In this document: in pieces, positions 1-9,374 of the stretch
How positions within the stretch are numbered: the stretch's first letter is position 1
How the letters are laid out: every line of letters starts with the position of its first letter
DNA from: Propionimicrobium sp. PCR01-08-3
GTDB taxonomy: Bacteria > Actinomycetota > Actinomycetes > Propionibacteriales > Propionibacteriaceae
Assembly: GCF_030286045.1 (NCBI RefSeq)
Contig: NZ_CP127390.1
Span: 620,001 to 684,000, forward strand
Length of the DNA stretch: 64,000 nt
Reading direction: 5' to 3'
Program-made: the position numbers and the translations under genes
The notes under the pieces: model-generated
What the model was told of the DNA's origin: nothing
The model's input: the letters and a program-made list of their open reading frames with translations, nothing else
Databases searched by the model: none

Positions 1-2026
1 CCCCGGTAACCGCCCGCACCGGTGCATTCGGCACATGATCGACCACCGTCATGCCCGCAGACGCGACCCTCAAGAACGGACCCCAGACCTTGGCGGCACC
101 GTGCCACGTGGCGTCCAGCCAGGTCGGTGCAAGCTCTGCCCTGAGATCACGGATCAGTTGGCCGGTGTTGATCTGCACCGGGCAGGCCGTCTGGCACATG
201 CCGTCGACCGCGCAGGTGTCGATCACCGAATAGCGTTCATCACGCTTCAGCTCGGCGACCAGGGCCTCGTCATGCTCGTCTTCGGCGTGCGCGATGGCCC
301 GCTGAATGACGATCCGCTGACGTGGGGTGGTGGTGAGATGCTGGCTGGGGCACACCGGCTCGCAGTATCCGCATTCCACGCAATCGTCGAGAATCGGACG
401 AACCGGAGCGGTGTGCTTGATGTTCGACAGATGCAGCTTCGGGTCCTCGGTGAGAACTGCGTCCGGATTGAGGACGTGTGCCGGGTCGCACGCCTTCTTG
501 ACCTGCCACATCGCGTCGTAGAGTTCGTCACCGTATTGCCGGTGCACGAACGGGGCCATGATGCGTCCGGTGCCGTGCTCGGCCTTCAGCGTGCCCTGCT
601 TGGCGAGCACCAGTGAGACCATGTCCTCGGTGAACTCTTCGTAGCGCTTCATGGAGACCGGGCCGTCGAAGTCCTCGGTGACCAGGAAGTGGATGTTGCC
701 GTCCTTGGCGTGGCCGAAGATCACGCCGCCTTCGTAATTGTGCTTGTCGAAGAGCATCTGCAGGTCGCTGCAGACCTTGCCCAGATCCATGATCGGCACG
801 GCAATGTCTTCGAGCAGCGCGGCGGTGCCCTTCGGACGATTGCGCGCCACCTTGGTGTAGAGACCCTTGCGCAGCGACCACATCTGCTCGCGGCGTCCGG
901 CGTCCTGAGTGAGTTCCGGTGCCGCGTACAGATCGAAGGAGGAGAACCTGTCCTTGCCGACGGCCGATCGCTCGGCGAGCTCGTCGTCCGAATCGCCCTG
1001 GTATTCGACCAGCAGGATGGCTTCGGAGCCGACCTGGAAACTCTTCGGAAGCACCGGAGCGGCTTCTTCGCCCATCGCGAGGATGGCTGCCGAATCAATC
1101 AGCTCGACCACATCGGCTCCGCTGTCGACGATGGTCGGCAGGGCCTGCGTGGCGGCGTCCAACGAATTGAACAGCAAGAAGCCTGTCGCGGTCTTCGAAT
1201 GAATCGGCACCGTTCTGAGCGTGGCTTCGGCGACGAATCCGAGCGTCCCCTCGCTGCCGATCATCAGGTGCTCGAGGATCTTCACCGGTTCCTCGAAGTC
1301 GATGAACGAGTTGAGGCCATAGCCCATGGTGTTCTTCATCGCGTAGCGGCGCTGCAAATCGGTGCGCATTTCGGGACGCCCGAGCTGATCATGAAGCTGC
1401 CCCAGTACCTCGAAGAGCTGTGGCTCTTGAAGGGCGAGGATCTCGTTTGCGCGTGGACTCGCAGTGTCGATGACGGTGCCCGAGGGCAGCACGATCACCA
1501 TGGATTCGAGGGTCCGATAGGTATTGGCGGTGGTGCCGCAGGTCATGCCGGACGAGTTGTTGGCGATCATGCCGCCGATCGTGCAGGCGATCTCGCTGGC
1601 CGGATCAGGACCGAGTTTGGTGTGGTATTTGGCGAGGCGCGCGTTGACCTGGCGGACCGTCAATCCGGGTTGGACGCGCACCCGCGCCCCGTGGTCGAGC
1701 ACCTCCATGTCGCGGAAGTGCCGGCGCACATCGACGGTGAGCCCGGTGGAGAAGGACTGACCCGACAGACTGGTGCCGCCTCCGCGCAGGCTGAGCGGCC
1801 AGCCGGCGCGCACGGCGATCGCCATGGCCATGCCGACCTGGCCCGCGGTGCGTGGCCGGGCCAAAGCCTGAGGTGTGGACAGGTAGTGCGAGGCGTCGAC
1901 CGCGACGGCGAAGCGATCGAGTGCCCGGGTGGTGACTTCGACGCCATCGCCGAGTGCGGCGGCGAGCTCGTCAACGTACTTTTGGGGTGCTTCGGTCAAG
2001 TGTGTTCGTGAACTGATGACAGACAT
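1..2026 (-). CDS. FAD-linked oxidase with 4Fe-4S motifs, D-lactate dehydrogenase type (partial, 3' end beyond window)
   Basis: The first 675 codons are present and open; the C-terminus lies beyond the left edge. The N-terminal part has the FAD-binding PCMH-type motif RGGGTSLSGQS. Two ferredoxin-like motifs follow near residues 550 and 607: CGYCEPVCP and CAVDGMCQTACP. This order (FAD domain, FAD-oxidase C-domain, two 4Fe-4S motifs, usually then Cys-rich CCG domains) is that of the roughly 950-residue quinone-linked D-lactate or 2-hydroxyacid dehydrogenases. The ATG at 2026 is preceded by AAAGGAG. The gene lies downstream of a FadR-type regulator and next to a lactate permease and LutABC, so D-lactate oxidation at the membrane is the most likely role. 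D-2-hydroxyglutarate or glycolate cannot be excluded from sequence alone. Confidence 0.85.
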   Translation of the reverse strand, partial: MSVISSRTHLTEAPQKYVDELAAALGDGVEVTTRALDRFAVAVDASHYLSTPQALARPRTAGQVGMAMAIAVRAGWPLSLRGGGTSLSGQSFSTGLTVDVRRHFRDMEVLDHGARVRVQPGLTVRQVNARLAKYHTKLGPDPASEIACTIGGMIANNSSGMTCGTTANTYRTLESMVIVLPSGTVIDTASPRANEILALQEPQLFEVLGQLHDQLGRPEMRTDLQRRYAMKNTMGYGLNSFIDFEEPVKILEHLMIGSEGTLGFVAEATLRTVPIHSKTATGFLLFNSLDAATQALPTIVDSGADVVELIDSAAILAMGEEAAPVLPKSFQVGSEAILLVEYQGDSDDELAERSAVGKDRFSSFDLYAAPELTQDAGRREQMWSLRKGLYTKVARNRPKGTAALLEDIAVPIMDLGKVCSDLQMLFDKHNYEGGVIFGHAKDGNIHFLVTEDFDGPVSMKRYEEFTEDMVSLVLAKQGTLKAEHGTGRIMAPFVHRQYGDELYDAMWQVKKACDPAHVLNPDAVLTEDPKLHLSNIKHTAPVRPILDDCVECGYCEPVCPSQHLTTTPRQRIVIQRAIAHAEDEHDEALVAELKRDERYSVIDTCAVDGMCQTACPVQINTGQLIRDLRAELAPTWLDATWHGAAKVWGPFLRVASAGMTVVDHVPNAPVRAVTG

Positions 2027-2050
2027 AGGTGCTGGACTCCTTTGTCGTAA

Positions 2051-2065
2051 TATGGTAGGACCATA
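2051..2065. promoter_or_regulatory. LldR-type operator upstream of the FAD/Fe-S oxidase
   Basis: A perfect inverted repeat TATGGT-AGG-ACCATA lies 25 bp upstream of the oxidase start, between it and the regulator stop. The core TGGTAGGACCA fits the TNGTNNNACNA motif known for actinobacterial LldR lactate regulators. It shares its TGGT-N3-ACCA core with the site at 2987-2999. Binding by the adjacent FadR-family protein is inferred. Confidence 0.7.
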
Positions 2066-2071
2066 CCTCAT

Positions 2072-2773
2072 TCAGTCGCCACTGCCACCCATCGGCAGGA
2101 TCGCATAGGCGGTTCTGATGTGCTCTTCGATCAACTTAGCGGCACCTTCACGGTCGTTTTCGGCAATGGCGCAGAACACCCTTCTGTGCTGTTTGTTCAA
2201 GTCACGCCGGAAACTCTGGTAATCGGGAAGATTCTGGCTGGCCTTACGGATTGGTAGAGCCAAGGCTTGCCTTACCGCGGTGGTGAGAGTGGTGATGAGT
2301 TGATTATCCGCCAGTTGAGATATCGCGATGTGGTACTGGGTGTCGAGTTCATTGAACTCCTCCAGCTCCATGAACTCCGCCTCCATCTTGGTCAGCAGCT
2401 GATCCAGGCCGGTGAGCTTCTCGGGGGTGGCGTTGTCGGCGGCGAGCTTGGCGGAGTAGCGCTCCAGCATGATTCTGGCCTCGACCACGTCGTCGATGGG
2501 GAATTGCGACAGAGCAACGTGCAATTGAAGTAGATGGCCAAGTGCCGGGCCATTCTGCGCGGTGATGCGGGTGCCGGAGTTGGGGCCCGCGCCCACATGA
2601 GAAGTGATGAGGCCTTGAGCCGACATCGCCCGCAGCGCCTCCCGGACCGCTGCCCGGCTGACCCCGAATTCGGTCGCCATCTCCCGCTCGGCAGGAAGCA
2701 ACGAGCCGACGGACAGCTCTCCGGTGAGGATCTGCCGCTCCAGTTGCTGACGGACTACTTCGTACGCTTTCAC
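2072..2773 (-). CDS. FadR-subfamily GntR transcriptional regulator (LldR/LutR-like)
   Basis: The protein has 233 residues, a normal FadR-family length. Residues 1-70 hold the GntR winged helix: the PAEREMATEFGVSRAAVREAL segment (residues 27-47, in the DNA-reading helix) is typical. The rest is an alpha-helical FCD ligand domain with Asp/His metal-binding-type residues (ARIMLERY, DTQYHIAISQLA). It sits between a D-lactate-type oxidase and a divergent lactate permease-lutABC operon. Two matching inverted repeats flank it, so a lactate-responsive repressor is the natural reading. The ligand (L- or D-lactate, or both) is not visible in sequence. Confidence 0.85.
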   Translation of the reverse strand: MKAYEVVRQQLERQILTGELSVGSLLPAEREMATEFGVSRAAVREALRAMSAQGLITSHVGAGPNSGTRITAQNGPALGHLLQLHVALSQFPIDDVVEARIMLERYSAKLAADNATPEKLTGLDQLLTKMEAEFMELEEFNELDTQYHIAISQLADNQLITTLTTAVRQALALPIRKASQNLPDYQSFRRDLNKQHRRVFCAIAENDREGAAKLIEEHIRTAYAILPMGGSGD

Positions 2774-3074
2774 TTGGCCATCATCGGCCGCTCAGCTTTG
2801 CGGAGGCAAGCGGATATTGCACGAAGAAATCGTTGATCACATAGCCGCCCGGGTCGCCTGCGCTGGTCATTGGGGATCTGACGCCCGCGTGGCTCAGTCT
2901 GAGCTTAGGCGAGCCTAGCCCTACTTGGGGTGCGACGGCCTCGTGCTCACTTGACGCTCCAAGGCTCAGCAATTTAACGTGACGGTTTGGTAAGACCAAT
3001 CCTTCTACGCCAGGGGGATTTGGCCGTGCCGAGTCTTCTAATCGTTATCGAGTGGCGGAAACGACGGAGTTTCG
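2774..3074. promoter_or_regulatory. Divergent intergenic region between regulator and lactate permease
   Basis: About 300 bp carry the promoters of the regulator (leftward) and the permease-lutABC operon (rightward). The one clear element is the operator at 2987-2999. No convincing open reading frame or RNA was seen. The -10/-35 elements are not distinct enough to place. Confidence 0.6.
2987..2999. promoter_or_regulatory. LldR-type operator upstream of the lactate permease
   Basis: A perfect inverted repeat TTGGT-AAG-ACCAA lies 75 bp upstream of the permease start. It fits TNGTNNNACNA and shares the TGGT-N3-ACCA core with the site at 2051-2065. It is the only such site seen in the divergent region and is probably the main control point of the permease-lutABC operon. 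Confidence 0.7.
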
Positions 3075-4766
3075 ATGGTCTTCCTTGAAGTATTTACGCC
3101 TGACACCAACCCTTTGGGGCACCAGTGGCTATCCGCCTTGGTCGCCTTCCTTCCAGTGCTGGCAATGCTGATCACACTGGGTGCCCTGCGCTGGAAGGCC
3201 TACTGGGCAGCCATCTTCTCCTGGGCTGTCGCTTTGCTGGTGGCAATTCTGGCGTTCAAGATGTCACCCGCGCTGGCCTTGGCCAGTAGTGCCCAAGGGT
3301 TCCTCTACGGCATCTTCCCGATCGTGTGGATCCTGGTAGCGGCAATATGGATGTATCAAATCACCGTTATCTCAGGGCGATTCGACGATCTGCGCAAGAC
3401 GTTCTTCCTTATCAGCGACGATCCGCGAGTGCTGGGTATCCTCATCGCCTTTTGCTTCGGCGGCCTGCTGGAAGCGCTCGCCGGATTCGGTGCGCCGGTC
3501 GCGATCGCTGCGGCAATGTTGATCGGAATCGGGTTCGGCAAGTTGCGTGCTGCTCTCACCGCCCTGGTGGCCAACACTGTGCCGGTCGCGTTCGGTGCCG
3601 TTGGGCTCCCTGTGTTGCAAGCCGCGAAGACCGCCGGACTGGATCCGCTTGATGTCGCTCCGGTGAGCGCTCGGATCTGCGCGATGCTCTGCATCGTCGT
3701 CCCATTCTTGATGTTGCAGATCATGGACGGGTCGAAGGGTGTCAAACAGGTCTGGCCGTTTGGCCTGTTCTGCGGCATCGTCTTCGGTGCCACCAAGTGG
3801 ATTGTGGCGTCCACACCGCTGTACAACCTGACAGAGATCTTCGCCGCGATCATCACGGTCGTTCTGGCGATGCTGTTCCTCAAGTTCTGGAAGCCCGTCG
3901 GTGGTGAAGCCGCTGCGCAGCGCATCGGCATTCCGGTTGATGCGTCGATCGAGACCGATCCCGTTAAGGCCGAGAAGGTCGACACCTCCACGCTGACCGC
4001 GCCCCGGATCGTGATGGCCCTGGTGCCTTATGTGCTGGTCATCGTCATCTTCGCTATCGCTGCGCTTCCACCGGTCAAGGCCTTCCTCGGCAGTGCCGAC
4101 GTCAAGATGAACTGGCCGCTGCTTTCCGGCAACCTCTTGACGGCTTCGGGCGATCCGGCCGGTCATCAGGTTTACACCTGGCCTTGGTTGTCTCAGCCCG
4201 GTTTCCTGCTGGCCATCGTCGCGATCCTGGTCGGATTGATCTACAAGCTGTCGATCGGGGCAATCCTGAAAGAACTGTGGGTCAACATCAAGAAGATGAA
4301 GTTCTCGGCCCTCACCATCGGCATGGTCGTCGCGCTCGCCTACGTGATGGGAGACTCCGGCCAGACGCTGGCTCTGGGTCTGTTCATCGCTGGCGCCGGC
4401 GCGATCTATCCATTCCTTGCTCCAATGCTCGGTTACATCGGAACCTACGTCACGGGCTCGGACACCTCGGCCAATATTCTCTTCTCCAATCTGCAATCGA
4501 CGGTCGCTCAGCAGATCGGCCAGGGGAGCGCGCTGGGCGTGGAGGGGATGCGGCATCTGCTGGTCGGCACCGGTGCCGCTGGCGGCGTGGTGGGCAAGAT
4601 GATCTCCCCGCAGTCGCTGACCGTAGCGGCCACCGCGATCGGCCTGATCGGCAGCGAGTCGGTTATCTTGCGCAAGGTGCTCAAGTACTCGGTGCTGCTG
4701 CTGGTGCTGATGTGCATTCTCGCCGGTCTAATGTCCACGCCTGTGCTGTCCTGGATCCTGCCCTGA
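3075..4766 (+). CDS. lldP: L-lactate permease (LctP family)
   Basis: The 563 residues are close to the usual LldP length (about 550) and contain roughly 12-14 hydrophobic segments. Family signatures are visible, including GGLLEALAGFGAPVAIAAAM near residues 133-152 and the TGSDTSANILFSNLQ stretch near 463. It should carry out proton-coupled uptake of lactate or related 2-hydroxyacids such as glycolate. It is the first gene of an operon with lutABC (27 bp to lutA). A short ACGGAG precedes the ATG. The operator at 2987-2999 lies just upstream. Confidence 0.93.
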   Translation: MVFLEVFTPDTNPLGHQWLSALVAFLPVLAMLITLGALRWKAYWAAIFSWAVALLVAILAFKMSPALALASSAQGFLYGIFPIVWILVAAIWMYQITVISGRFDDLRKTFFLISDDPRVLGILIAFCFGGLLEALAGFGAPVAIAAAMLIGIGFGKLRAALTALVANTVPVAFGAVGLPVLQAAKTAGLDPLDVAPVSARICAMLCIVVPFLMLQIMDGSKGVKQVWPFGLFCGIVFGATKWIVASTPLYNLTEIFAAIITVVLAMLFLKFWKPVGGEAAAQRIGIPVDASIETDPVKAEKVDTSTLTAPRIVMALVPYVLVIVIFAIAALPPVKAFLGSADVKMNWPLLSGNLLTASGDPAGHQVYTWPWLSQPGFLLAIVAILVGLIYKLSIGAILKELWVNIKKMKFSALTIGMVVALAYVMGDSGQTLALGLFIAGAGAIYPFLAPMLGYIGTYVTGSDTSANILFSNLQSTVAQQIGQGSALGVEGMRHLLVGTGAAGGVVGKMISPQSLTVAATAIGLIGSESVILRKVLKYSVLLLVLMCILAGLMSTPVLSWILP

Positions 4767-4793
4767 GATTGACAACTACTGGAGGTAAAAGTC

Positions 4794-5582
4794 ATGACAA
4801 CTACTACGGCTCATGCCACCGCGGTGGCTTCTCAACCAGGACTGGGTAAAACCGTCGGGCTGTTCATCACCTGCATCAACGACGTCATGTTCCCCCAGAC
4901 GGGGCAGGCCGTCGTCACGATCCTGGAGAAACTCGGCTGCACGGTCGAGTTTCCCCGGGCGCAGACCTGTTGCGGTCAGATGACCACGAACAGCGGGTAC
5001 TTCGACGAGTCGATCCCGAGCGTCAAGCAGTATGTCAAGGCGTTCGCCGGTTATGATTATGTGGTGGCTCCGTCGGGATCATGCACCGGTGCTGTTCGCG
5101 AGCAGCATCCCATGCTCGCTCGCCATACCGGTGACCCCGGGTTGATCAGGGACGTCGATCGGGTCAGCACCCAGATCTACGATCTGCCGGAGTTTTTGAT
5201 CGATGTGCTGGGGGTGGACGACCTCGGAGCATATTTCCCGCACCGGGTCACTTATCATCCCTCCTGCCACGGTCGTCGCATGCTGAAGCTCGGCGACAAG
5301 CCCTACCGGCTGCTGAGCAAGGTGCGTGGCATGACGATGGTGCCGCTGCCCGCCGAAGAGCAGTGCTGCGGGTTCGGTGGCACCTTCTGCATCAAGAACT
5401 CGGATATGAGCGCGGCGATGGCCAACGACAAGGCGCGGCACATTCGCGAGACGGACGCCGAGTACGTGGTGGCCGGTGACAACTCCTGTCTGATGAACAT
5501 CGGCGGGGTGTTGTCTCGGCAGAACTCCGGGGTCAAGGCCATTCACTTGGCCGAGATCTTGGCGAGCACCGAGGAGGACTGA
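4794..5582 (+). CDS. lutA: LutA, Fe-S (CCG-domain) subunit of L-lactate oxidation complex
   Basis: This 262-residue protein is built of two Cys-rich CCG domains. Visible motifs are AQTCCGQMTTNSGY, SGSCTGAVREQH, HPSCHGRRMLKL and EQCCGFGGTFCIKN, which bind the iron-sulfur cluster as in heterodisulfide reductase subunit B and LutA. About 18 residues precede the conserved VGLFITCINDV start of the family. The ATG follows a strong GGAGGTAAAAGTC ribosome site. It lies between the permease and lutB (3 bp to lutB). Together LutABC oxidise L-lactate to pyruvate and pass electrons to the respiratory chain. Confidence 0.93.
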   Translation: MTTTTAHATAVASQPGLGKTVGLFITCINDVMFPQTGQAVVTILEKLGCTVEFPRAQTCCGQMTTNSGYFDESIPSVKQYVKAFAGYDYVVAPSGSCTGAVREQHPMLARHTGDPGLIRDVDRVSTQIYDLPEFLIDVLGVDDLGAYFPHRVTYHPSCHGRRMLKLGDKPYRLLSKVRGMTMVPLPAEEQCCGFGGTFCIKNSDMSAAMANDKARHIRETDAEYVVAGDNSCLMNIGGVLSRQNSGVKAIHLAEILASTEED

Positions 5583-5585
5583 GCG

Positions 5586-7154
5586 ATGAGCACAACTGTG
5601 GGAGCAGAAACCTCAACCACCAGCACCGAGCTTCGTCGGATCACCGAGGGCAATCACGGAGTCGCGCGGTTGACCCCGGCGCCGGACAAGCCCGGCACCT
5701 TCTTGGGAATGCCGAAGTTTCAGAAGGCGGTCAAGACAGAGCTCGAGTTGAGCGTCCAGCGCAAGAACATGCGCAATGCCACCACGACGATCCGCAACAA
5801 ACGAGCGCTGCGGGTCTCAGAATCGCCCGACTGGGAGGATCTGCGCGAGGCTGCCACGGCCATCAAGAACCGGGTGTCCAGGCACTTGGATTACTACCTT
5901 CAAGAGGCGGAGAAGAACCTCACCGCCAACGGCGTCCAGGTGCATTGGGCCCGGGACGCCCAGGAGGCCAACCAGATCGTCGCCGAAATCGCCCAAGCCA
6001 AGGGCGTCGATGAGGTGGTGAAGATCAAGTCGATCACCACCCAGGAGACCGACCTCAACGAGTACCTGGAAGAGCAGGGCATCGCAGCATGGGAGACCGA
6101 TCTGGCGGAACTGATCGTCCAGCTCGGCCATGATCGTCCCTCCCACATCGTGGTGCCGGCCATTCACCGTAACCGGGCAGAGATCCGCGAGATCTTCCTG
6201 CGCGAGATGAAGAACTATGGCCGGCCCGCGCCTACCGATGTCTCGTCCAACCCACCGGAGTTGGCCGACGCGGCCAGGCTTCACCTGCGCGAGAAGTTCT
6301 TGCGGGCAAAGGTGGCCGTTTCGGGCGGCAACTTCATCTGCGCCGACACCGGCTCGCTGGTGATCGTCGAGTCCGAGGGCAATGGCCGGATGTGCCTCAC
6401 CTTGCCCGAGACTCTGATCTCGATGGTCGGCATCGAGAAGATCCTGCCGAGCTTCGACGACCTTGAGGTCTTCCTCAAGCTGTTGCCGAGGTCGGCGACC
6501 GGTGAGCGAATGAATCCGTACAACTCGGTGTGGAGTGGGGTCACCGATGGCGACGGCCCGCAAGAGCAGCACGTCATCTTCATGGACAACGGCCGCACCG
6601 ATGTGCTCGCCGACAAGGTCGGACGCGAGGTGCTGCGCTGCATCCGCTGCGCATCGTGCATCAACACCTGCCCGGTGTATGAGCGGGCCGGCGGGCATGC
6701 CTACGGTTCGGTCTATCCGGGGCCGATCGGCATCACCCTCACCCCGCAGTTGCGCGGCGTGGACGATCCGGTCGACCGCGGCATGCCGTATGCCTGCTCG
6801 CTGTGCGGCGCGTGCAACGAGGTGTGTCCGGTGAAGATTCCGTTCACCGACATCATCCTGCACCTGCGCAACAGGGTGGCCGAGGCCGAGAAGGCCGACC
6901 GATTCGGTGCCGATGCCGAAGGAACCGTTGAACGGAACCTGATGAAGACCGCGGGTTGGCTCTTCGGAGACGCTCGCCGCTTCGAGACGGTGCAGGCGGC
7001 CACTCGGGGTGCCGGCGGGTTGTTGCGGGGTAAGCCGCTCGGGCCGATTCCGGTGCCGGTGGCCGAACGCTGGCTGAGATACCGCGACGTTCCAGCGCCG
7101 CCGACTGACACCTTCCGTAGCTGGTGGAAGAAGAACCGGAAGGAGGCCAAGTGA
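5586..7154 (+). CDS. lutB: LutB, iron-sulfur LUD-domain subunit of L-lactate oxidation complex
   Basis: The 522-residue protein has an N-terminal LUD domain (about residues 70-310). Two ferredoxin-like motifs follow, CIRCASCINTCPVYER near 355 and CSLCGACNEVCPVKIPF near 405, and then the C-terminal domain of the family. This is the full-length LutB layout; comparable proteins have about 470-520 residues. Its stop overlaps the lutC start (ATGA), so translation of the two is probably coupled. It acts with LutA and LutC in L-lactate oxidation. Confidence 0.93.
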   Translation: MSTTVGAETSTTSTELRRITEGNHGVARLTPAPDKPGTFLGMPKFQKAVKTELELSVQRKNMRNATTTIRNKRALRVSESPDWEDLREAATAIKNRVSRHLDYYLQEAEKNLTANGVQVHWARDAQEANQIVAEIAQAKGVDEVVKIKSITTQETDLNEYLEEQGIAAWETDLAELIVQLGHDRPSHIVVPAIHRNRAEIREIFLREMKNYGRPAPTDVSSNPPELADAARLHLREKFLRAKVAVSGGNFICADTGSLVIVESEGNGRMCLTLPETLISMVGIEKILPSFDDLEVFLKLLPRSATGERMNPYNSVWSGVTDGDGPQEQHVIFMDNGRTDVLADKVGREVLRCIRCASCINTCPVYERAGGHAYGSVYPGPIGITLTPQLRGVDDPVDRGMPYACSLCGACNEVCPVKIPFTDIILHLRNRVAEAEKADRFGADAEGTVERNLMKTAGWLFGDARRFETVQAATRGAGGLLRGKPLGPIPVPVAERWLRYRDVPAPPTDTFRSWWKKNRKEAK

Positions 7155-7834
7155 TGAAGAGCAGCGTGCGAGATGATGCCGCGCGTACCGAGATCCTCGC
7201 CAGGATCCGCCGGGCGACCGCAGACATCACCGACAAGAATCCCGAGACCGATGTGCCCATCGATTGGGAGTACGGCACGGGCATTGCGATGGACGATGTG
7301 GTCGGCACCTTCGTCCAAAAGGTCATCGACTATTCGGCCACCGTGGTGCGGGTAAAGGAATCCCAGGTTGCCAAGGCTGTCGTTGAGGGGCTGAAGGCAA
7401 TCGGCGCCGAGCACAGTGCCGTGGTGCCTGCCGGGCTGGACAAGACCTGGGTCAAGGCGATCACCGATGCCGGTATCGACGCCAGGGTTGATGATCCGCA
7501 GCTCAGTCACCAGGAGCTCAACCGAACCGAGGCCGTGGTGACTGCGGCCGCCAGCGGGGTTGCCGACACCGGAACCATCGTGCTGACCCATGTCGAGGAC
7601 CAGGGGCGCCGGGCGATCTCATTGGTGCCCGACGGCCATGTGTGTGTTGTTCGGGCAAACCAGGTGGTATCGGATGTGCCCGAGGCGATGCAGGTCGTGA
7701 AGCCTGCCGTGCATGCCGGGCACCCGTTGACCTGGATCTCAGGCGGATCGGCGACCAGCGACATCGAGCTGTCGCGTGTCGATGGAGTGCACGGGCCGCG
7801 CCGGTTGTACGTGATCGTGGTGGACGACGCTTGA
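7154..7834 (+). CDS. lutC: LutC, LUD-domain subunit of L-lactate oxidation complex
   Basis: The gene encodes 226 residues from the ATG at 7154, which overlaps the lutB stop and has AGGAGG seven bases upstream. An ATG at 7124 in the same frame is less likely. The LUD domain is recognised by VVTAAASGVADTGTI followed by RAISLVPDGHVCVV. LutC lacks cysteine cluster motifs, as expected. It is the last gene of the lactate operon, and two hairpins follow, the second a good terminator. Confidence 0.92.
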   Translation: MKSSVRDDAARTEILARIRRATADITDKNPETDVPIDWEYGTGIAMDDVVGTFVQKVIDYSATVVRVKESQVAKAVVEGLKAIGAEHSAVVPAGLDKTWVKAITDAGIDARVDDPQLSHQELNRTEAVVTAAASGVADTGTIVLTHVEDQGRRAISLVPDGHVCVVRANQVVSDVPEAMQVVKPAVHAGHPLTWISGGSATSDIELSRVDGVHGPRRLYVIVVDDA

Positions 7835-7864
7835 TCGTGGTTGAGGCAGCAGAGCGATAGTCCC

Positions 7865-7890
7865 GCGTCCCGGGCTGCATTACGGGACGC
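7865..7890. other. Hairpin after lutC
   Basis: GCGTCCCG pairs perfectly with CGGGACGC across a 10-base loop. No T-run follows. It may be a 3'-end protecting structure ahead of the stronger terminator at 7908-7954. Confidence 0.4.
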
Positions 7891-7907
7891 CGGACATCAC
7901 AAGGACG

Positions 7908-7954
7908 GCAGACGGTGCCGGGAATCAGCGGTTCCTGGCACCGTCTGCTTCTTG
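7908..7954 (+). terminator. Rho-independent terminator of the lldP-lutABC operon
   Basis: A 17-bp stem with a single G-T pair (7908-7924 against 7932-7948) closes a 7-base loop and is followed by TTCTTG. It separates the lactate operon from rph, whose start lies only 20 bases beyond. Confidence 0.75.
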
Positions 7955-7973
7955 TCGTAGCGAGCAGGTAGGT

Positions 7974-8717
7974 TTGACGATCGTGAGCGATCGAATTGAT
8001 GGACGTGGATTGGCCGATATGCGGCCGGTGACATTTCAGCGGGGCTGGCTCGACCATGCCGAGGGATCGGTGCTGGTGAGTTTCGGACGCACCAGGGTGC
8101 TGGTGGCCGCTTCGGTGACCGAGGGAGTGCCGCGCTGGCGTAAGGGTTCGGGTCTCGGCTGGGTGACCAGCGAGTATGAGATGCTGCCCAGGGCGACCAA
8201 CACCCGTAGTGATCGCGAATCGCGCAAGGGACGCGTCGGTGGCCGTACCCATGAGATCAGCCGGCTGATCGGCCGATCGCTGCGCGGCATCATCGATTAC
8301 AAGGCGCTCGGTGAGAACACCATCGTCATCGACTGCGATGTGCTGCAGGCCGATGGCGGCACCCGCACCGCGTCCATCACCGGAGCCTATGTGGCGCTGA
8401 GCGATGCGGTGTCGTGGTTGCGCGACCGCAAACTGCTGGCAGGGGAGCCGTTGACCGGTTCGGTCTCGGCGATCAGCGTCGGCGTGGTGCGGGGAGTGCC
8501 CATGTTGGATCTTTGTTACGAGGAAGACTCCCACGCAGATGTCGACATGAATATCGTCTGCTCGGGAACCGGCGAATTCATCGAAGTACAGGGAACGGCC
8601 GAGGGCGCGCCCTTTGACCGCGATCTGCTCAATCAGTTGCTCGATCTCGGTCAGGCCGGCTGCGCTGATCTCACCAGGATGCAGGCGGAGGCTCTCGCTC
8701 AGCCGGTGACTCGATGA
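7974..8717 (+). CDS. rph: Ribonuclease PH
   Basis: The 247-residue protein carries the RNase PH hallmarks: [11 protein letters not shown] at the N-terminus, [12 protein letters not shown]-like [17 protein letters not shown], and [19 protein letters not shown]. It is a phosphorolytic 3'-5' exonuclease that trims tRNA 3' ends. The start is TTG at 7974; a GTG nine bases on is equally possible. The stop overlaps the rdgB start by ATGA, an arrangement common in actinobacteria. Confidence 0.95.
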   Translation: MTIVSDRIDGRGLADMRPVTFQRGWLDHAEGSVLVSFGRTRVLVAASVTEGVPRWRKGSGLGWVTSEYEMLPRATNTRSDRESRKGRVGGRTHEISRLIGRSLRGIIDYKALGENTIVIDCDVLQADGGTRTASITGAYVALSDAVSWLRDRKLLAGEPLTGSVSAISVGVVRGVPMLDLCYEEDSHADVDMNIVCSGTGEFIEVQGTAEGAPFDRDLLNQLLDLGQAGCADLTRMQAEALAQPVTR

Positions 8718-9367
8718 ACGTGCTGGGCAACGGCTTGGCGGGCGCACAAGTGCTGCTGGCTACCAATAACGCCAAGAAGCTGAAGGAATTGCGCCGGATC
8801 ACCGCCGAGCAGGGGCTCGGCATCGAGATTCTCAGCCTGGCCGACGTGGATCCCTATCCCGAACCGCCCGAAACCGAGTGGACGTTCGAGGGCAACGCGT
8901 TGATCAAGGCGCATGCCGGTGCCGAGCGCAGCGGTCTGGTCACTCTCGCGGACGATTCGGGACTGTGCGTCGATGCGCTGAACCAGATGCCGGGCGTCCG
9001 TTCGGCCAGGTGGAACGGGCCCGCCCATGACGATCAGGCGAACCTTGATTTGGTGCTGCGCCAGGTTGACGATGTACCGGACGCGCTTCGCGGCGCGCGG
9101 TTTGTTGCCGCGGTGGCGCTGGTCACCCCTGACGGTCAAGAGTTCACGACTCGCGGCGAGATGCCCGGTCGGCTGGCCCATGCTCCTCGTGGCAAGAACG
9201 GGTTCGGTTACGATCCGATCTTCATCGCGGACGATCAGGAGGTTTCCGCAGATGCGGAGCCGCTGACGACCGCTGAGATGTCGTCCGAGCAGAAGGACGC
9301 GATCAGTCACCGTGGGCGCGCACTGCGCGCGATGATGCCGAAGCTTCGGGAAGTCTTGAAGGGATGA
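8714..9367 (+). CDS. rdgB: RdgB/HAM1 family non-canonical purine NTP pyrophosphatase
   Basis: The 217-residue protein has the family motifs [13 protein letters not shown] (nucleotide binding), [22 protein letters not shown] (metal-binding acids) and [10 protein letters not shown]. It removes ITP, XTP and dITP from the nucleotide pool. Translation is coupled to rph through an ATGA overlap, and thyA follows after 7 bp. Confidence 0.95.
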   Translation: MNVLGNGLAGAQVLLATNNAKKLKELRRITAEQGLGIEILSLADVDPYPEPPETEWTFEGNALIKAHAGAERSGLVTLADDSGLCVDALNQMPGVRSARWNGPAHDDQANLDLVLRQVDDVPDALRGARFVAAVALVTPDGQEFTTRGEMPGRLAHAPRGKNGFGYDPIFIADDQEVSADAEPLTTAEMSSEQKDAISHRGRALRAMMPKLREVLKG

Positions 9368-9374
9368 GCCAGTT

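Noticed and set aside
689-2011. Long rightward open frame (440 codons) opposite the FAD/Fe-S oxidase
   Set aside because: It is antisense to a gene with clear FAD and 4Fe-4S motifs and has no recognisable protein features; GC-rich codon use makes long antisense frames common.
3372-4556. 394-codon minus-strand frame inside the lactate permease gene
   Set aside because: The charged, low-order translation is an antisense shadow; the plus strand encodes a clear permease.
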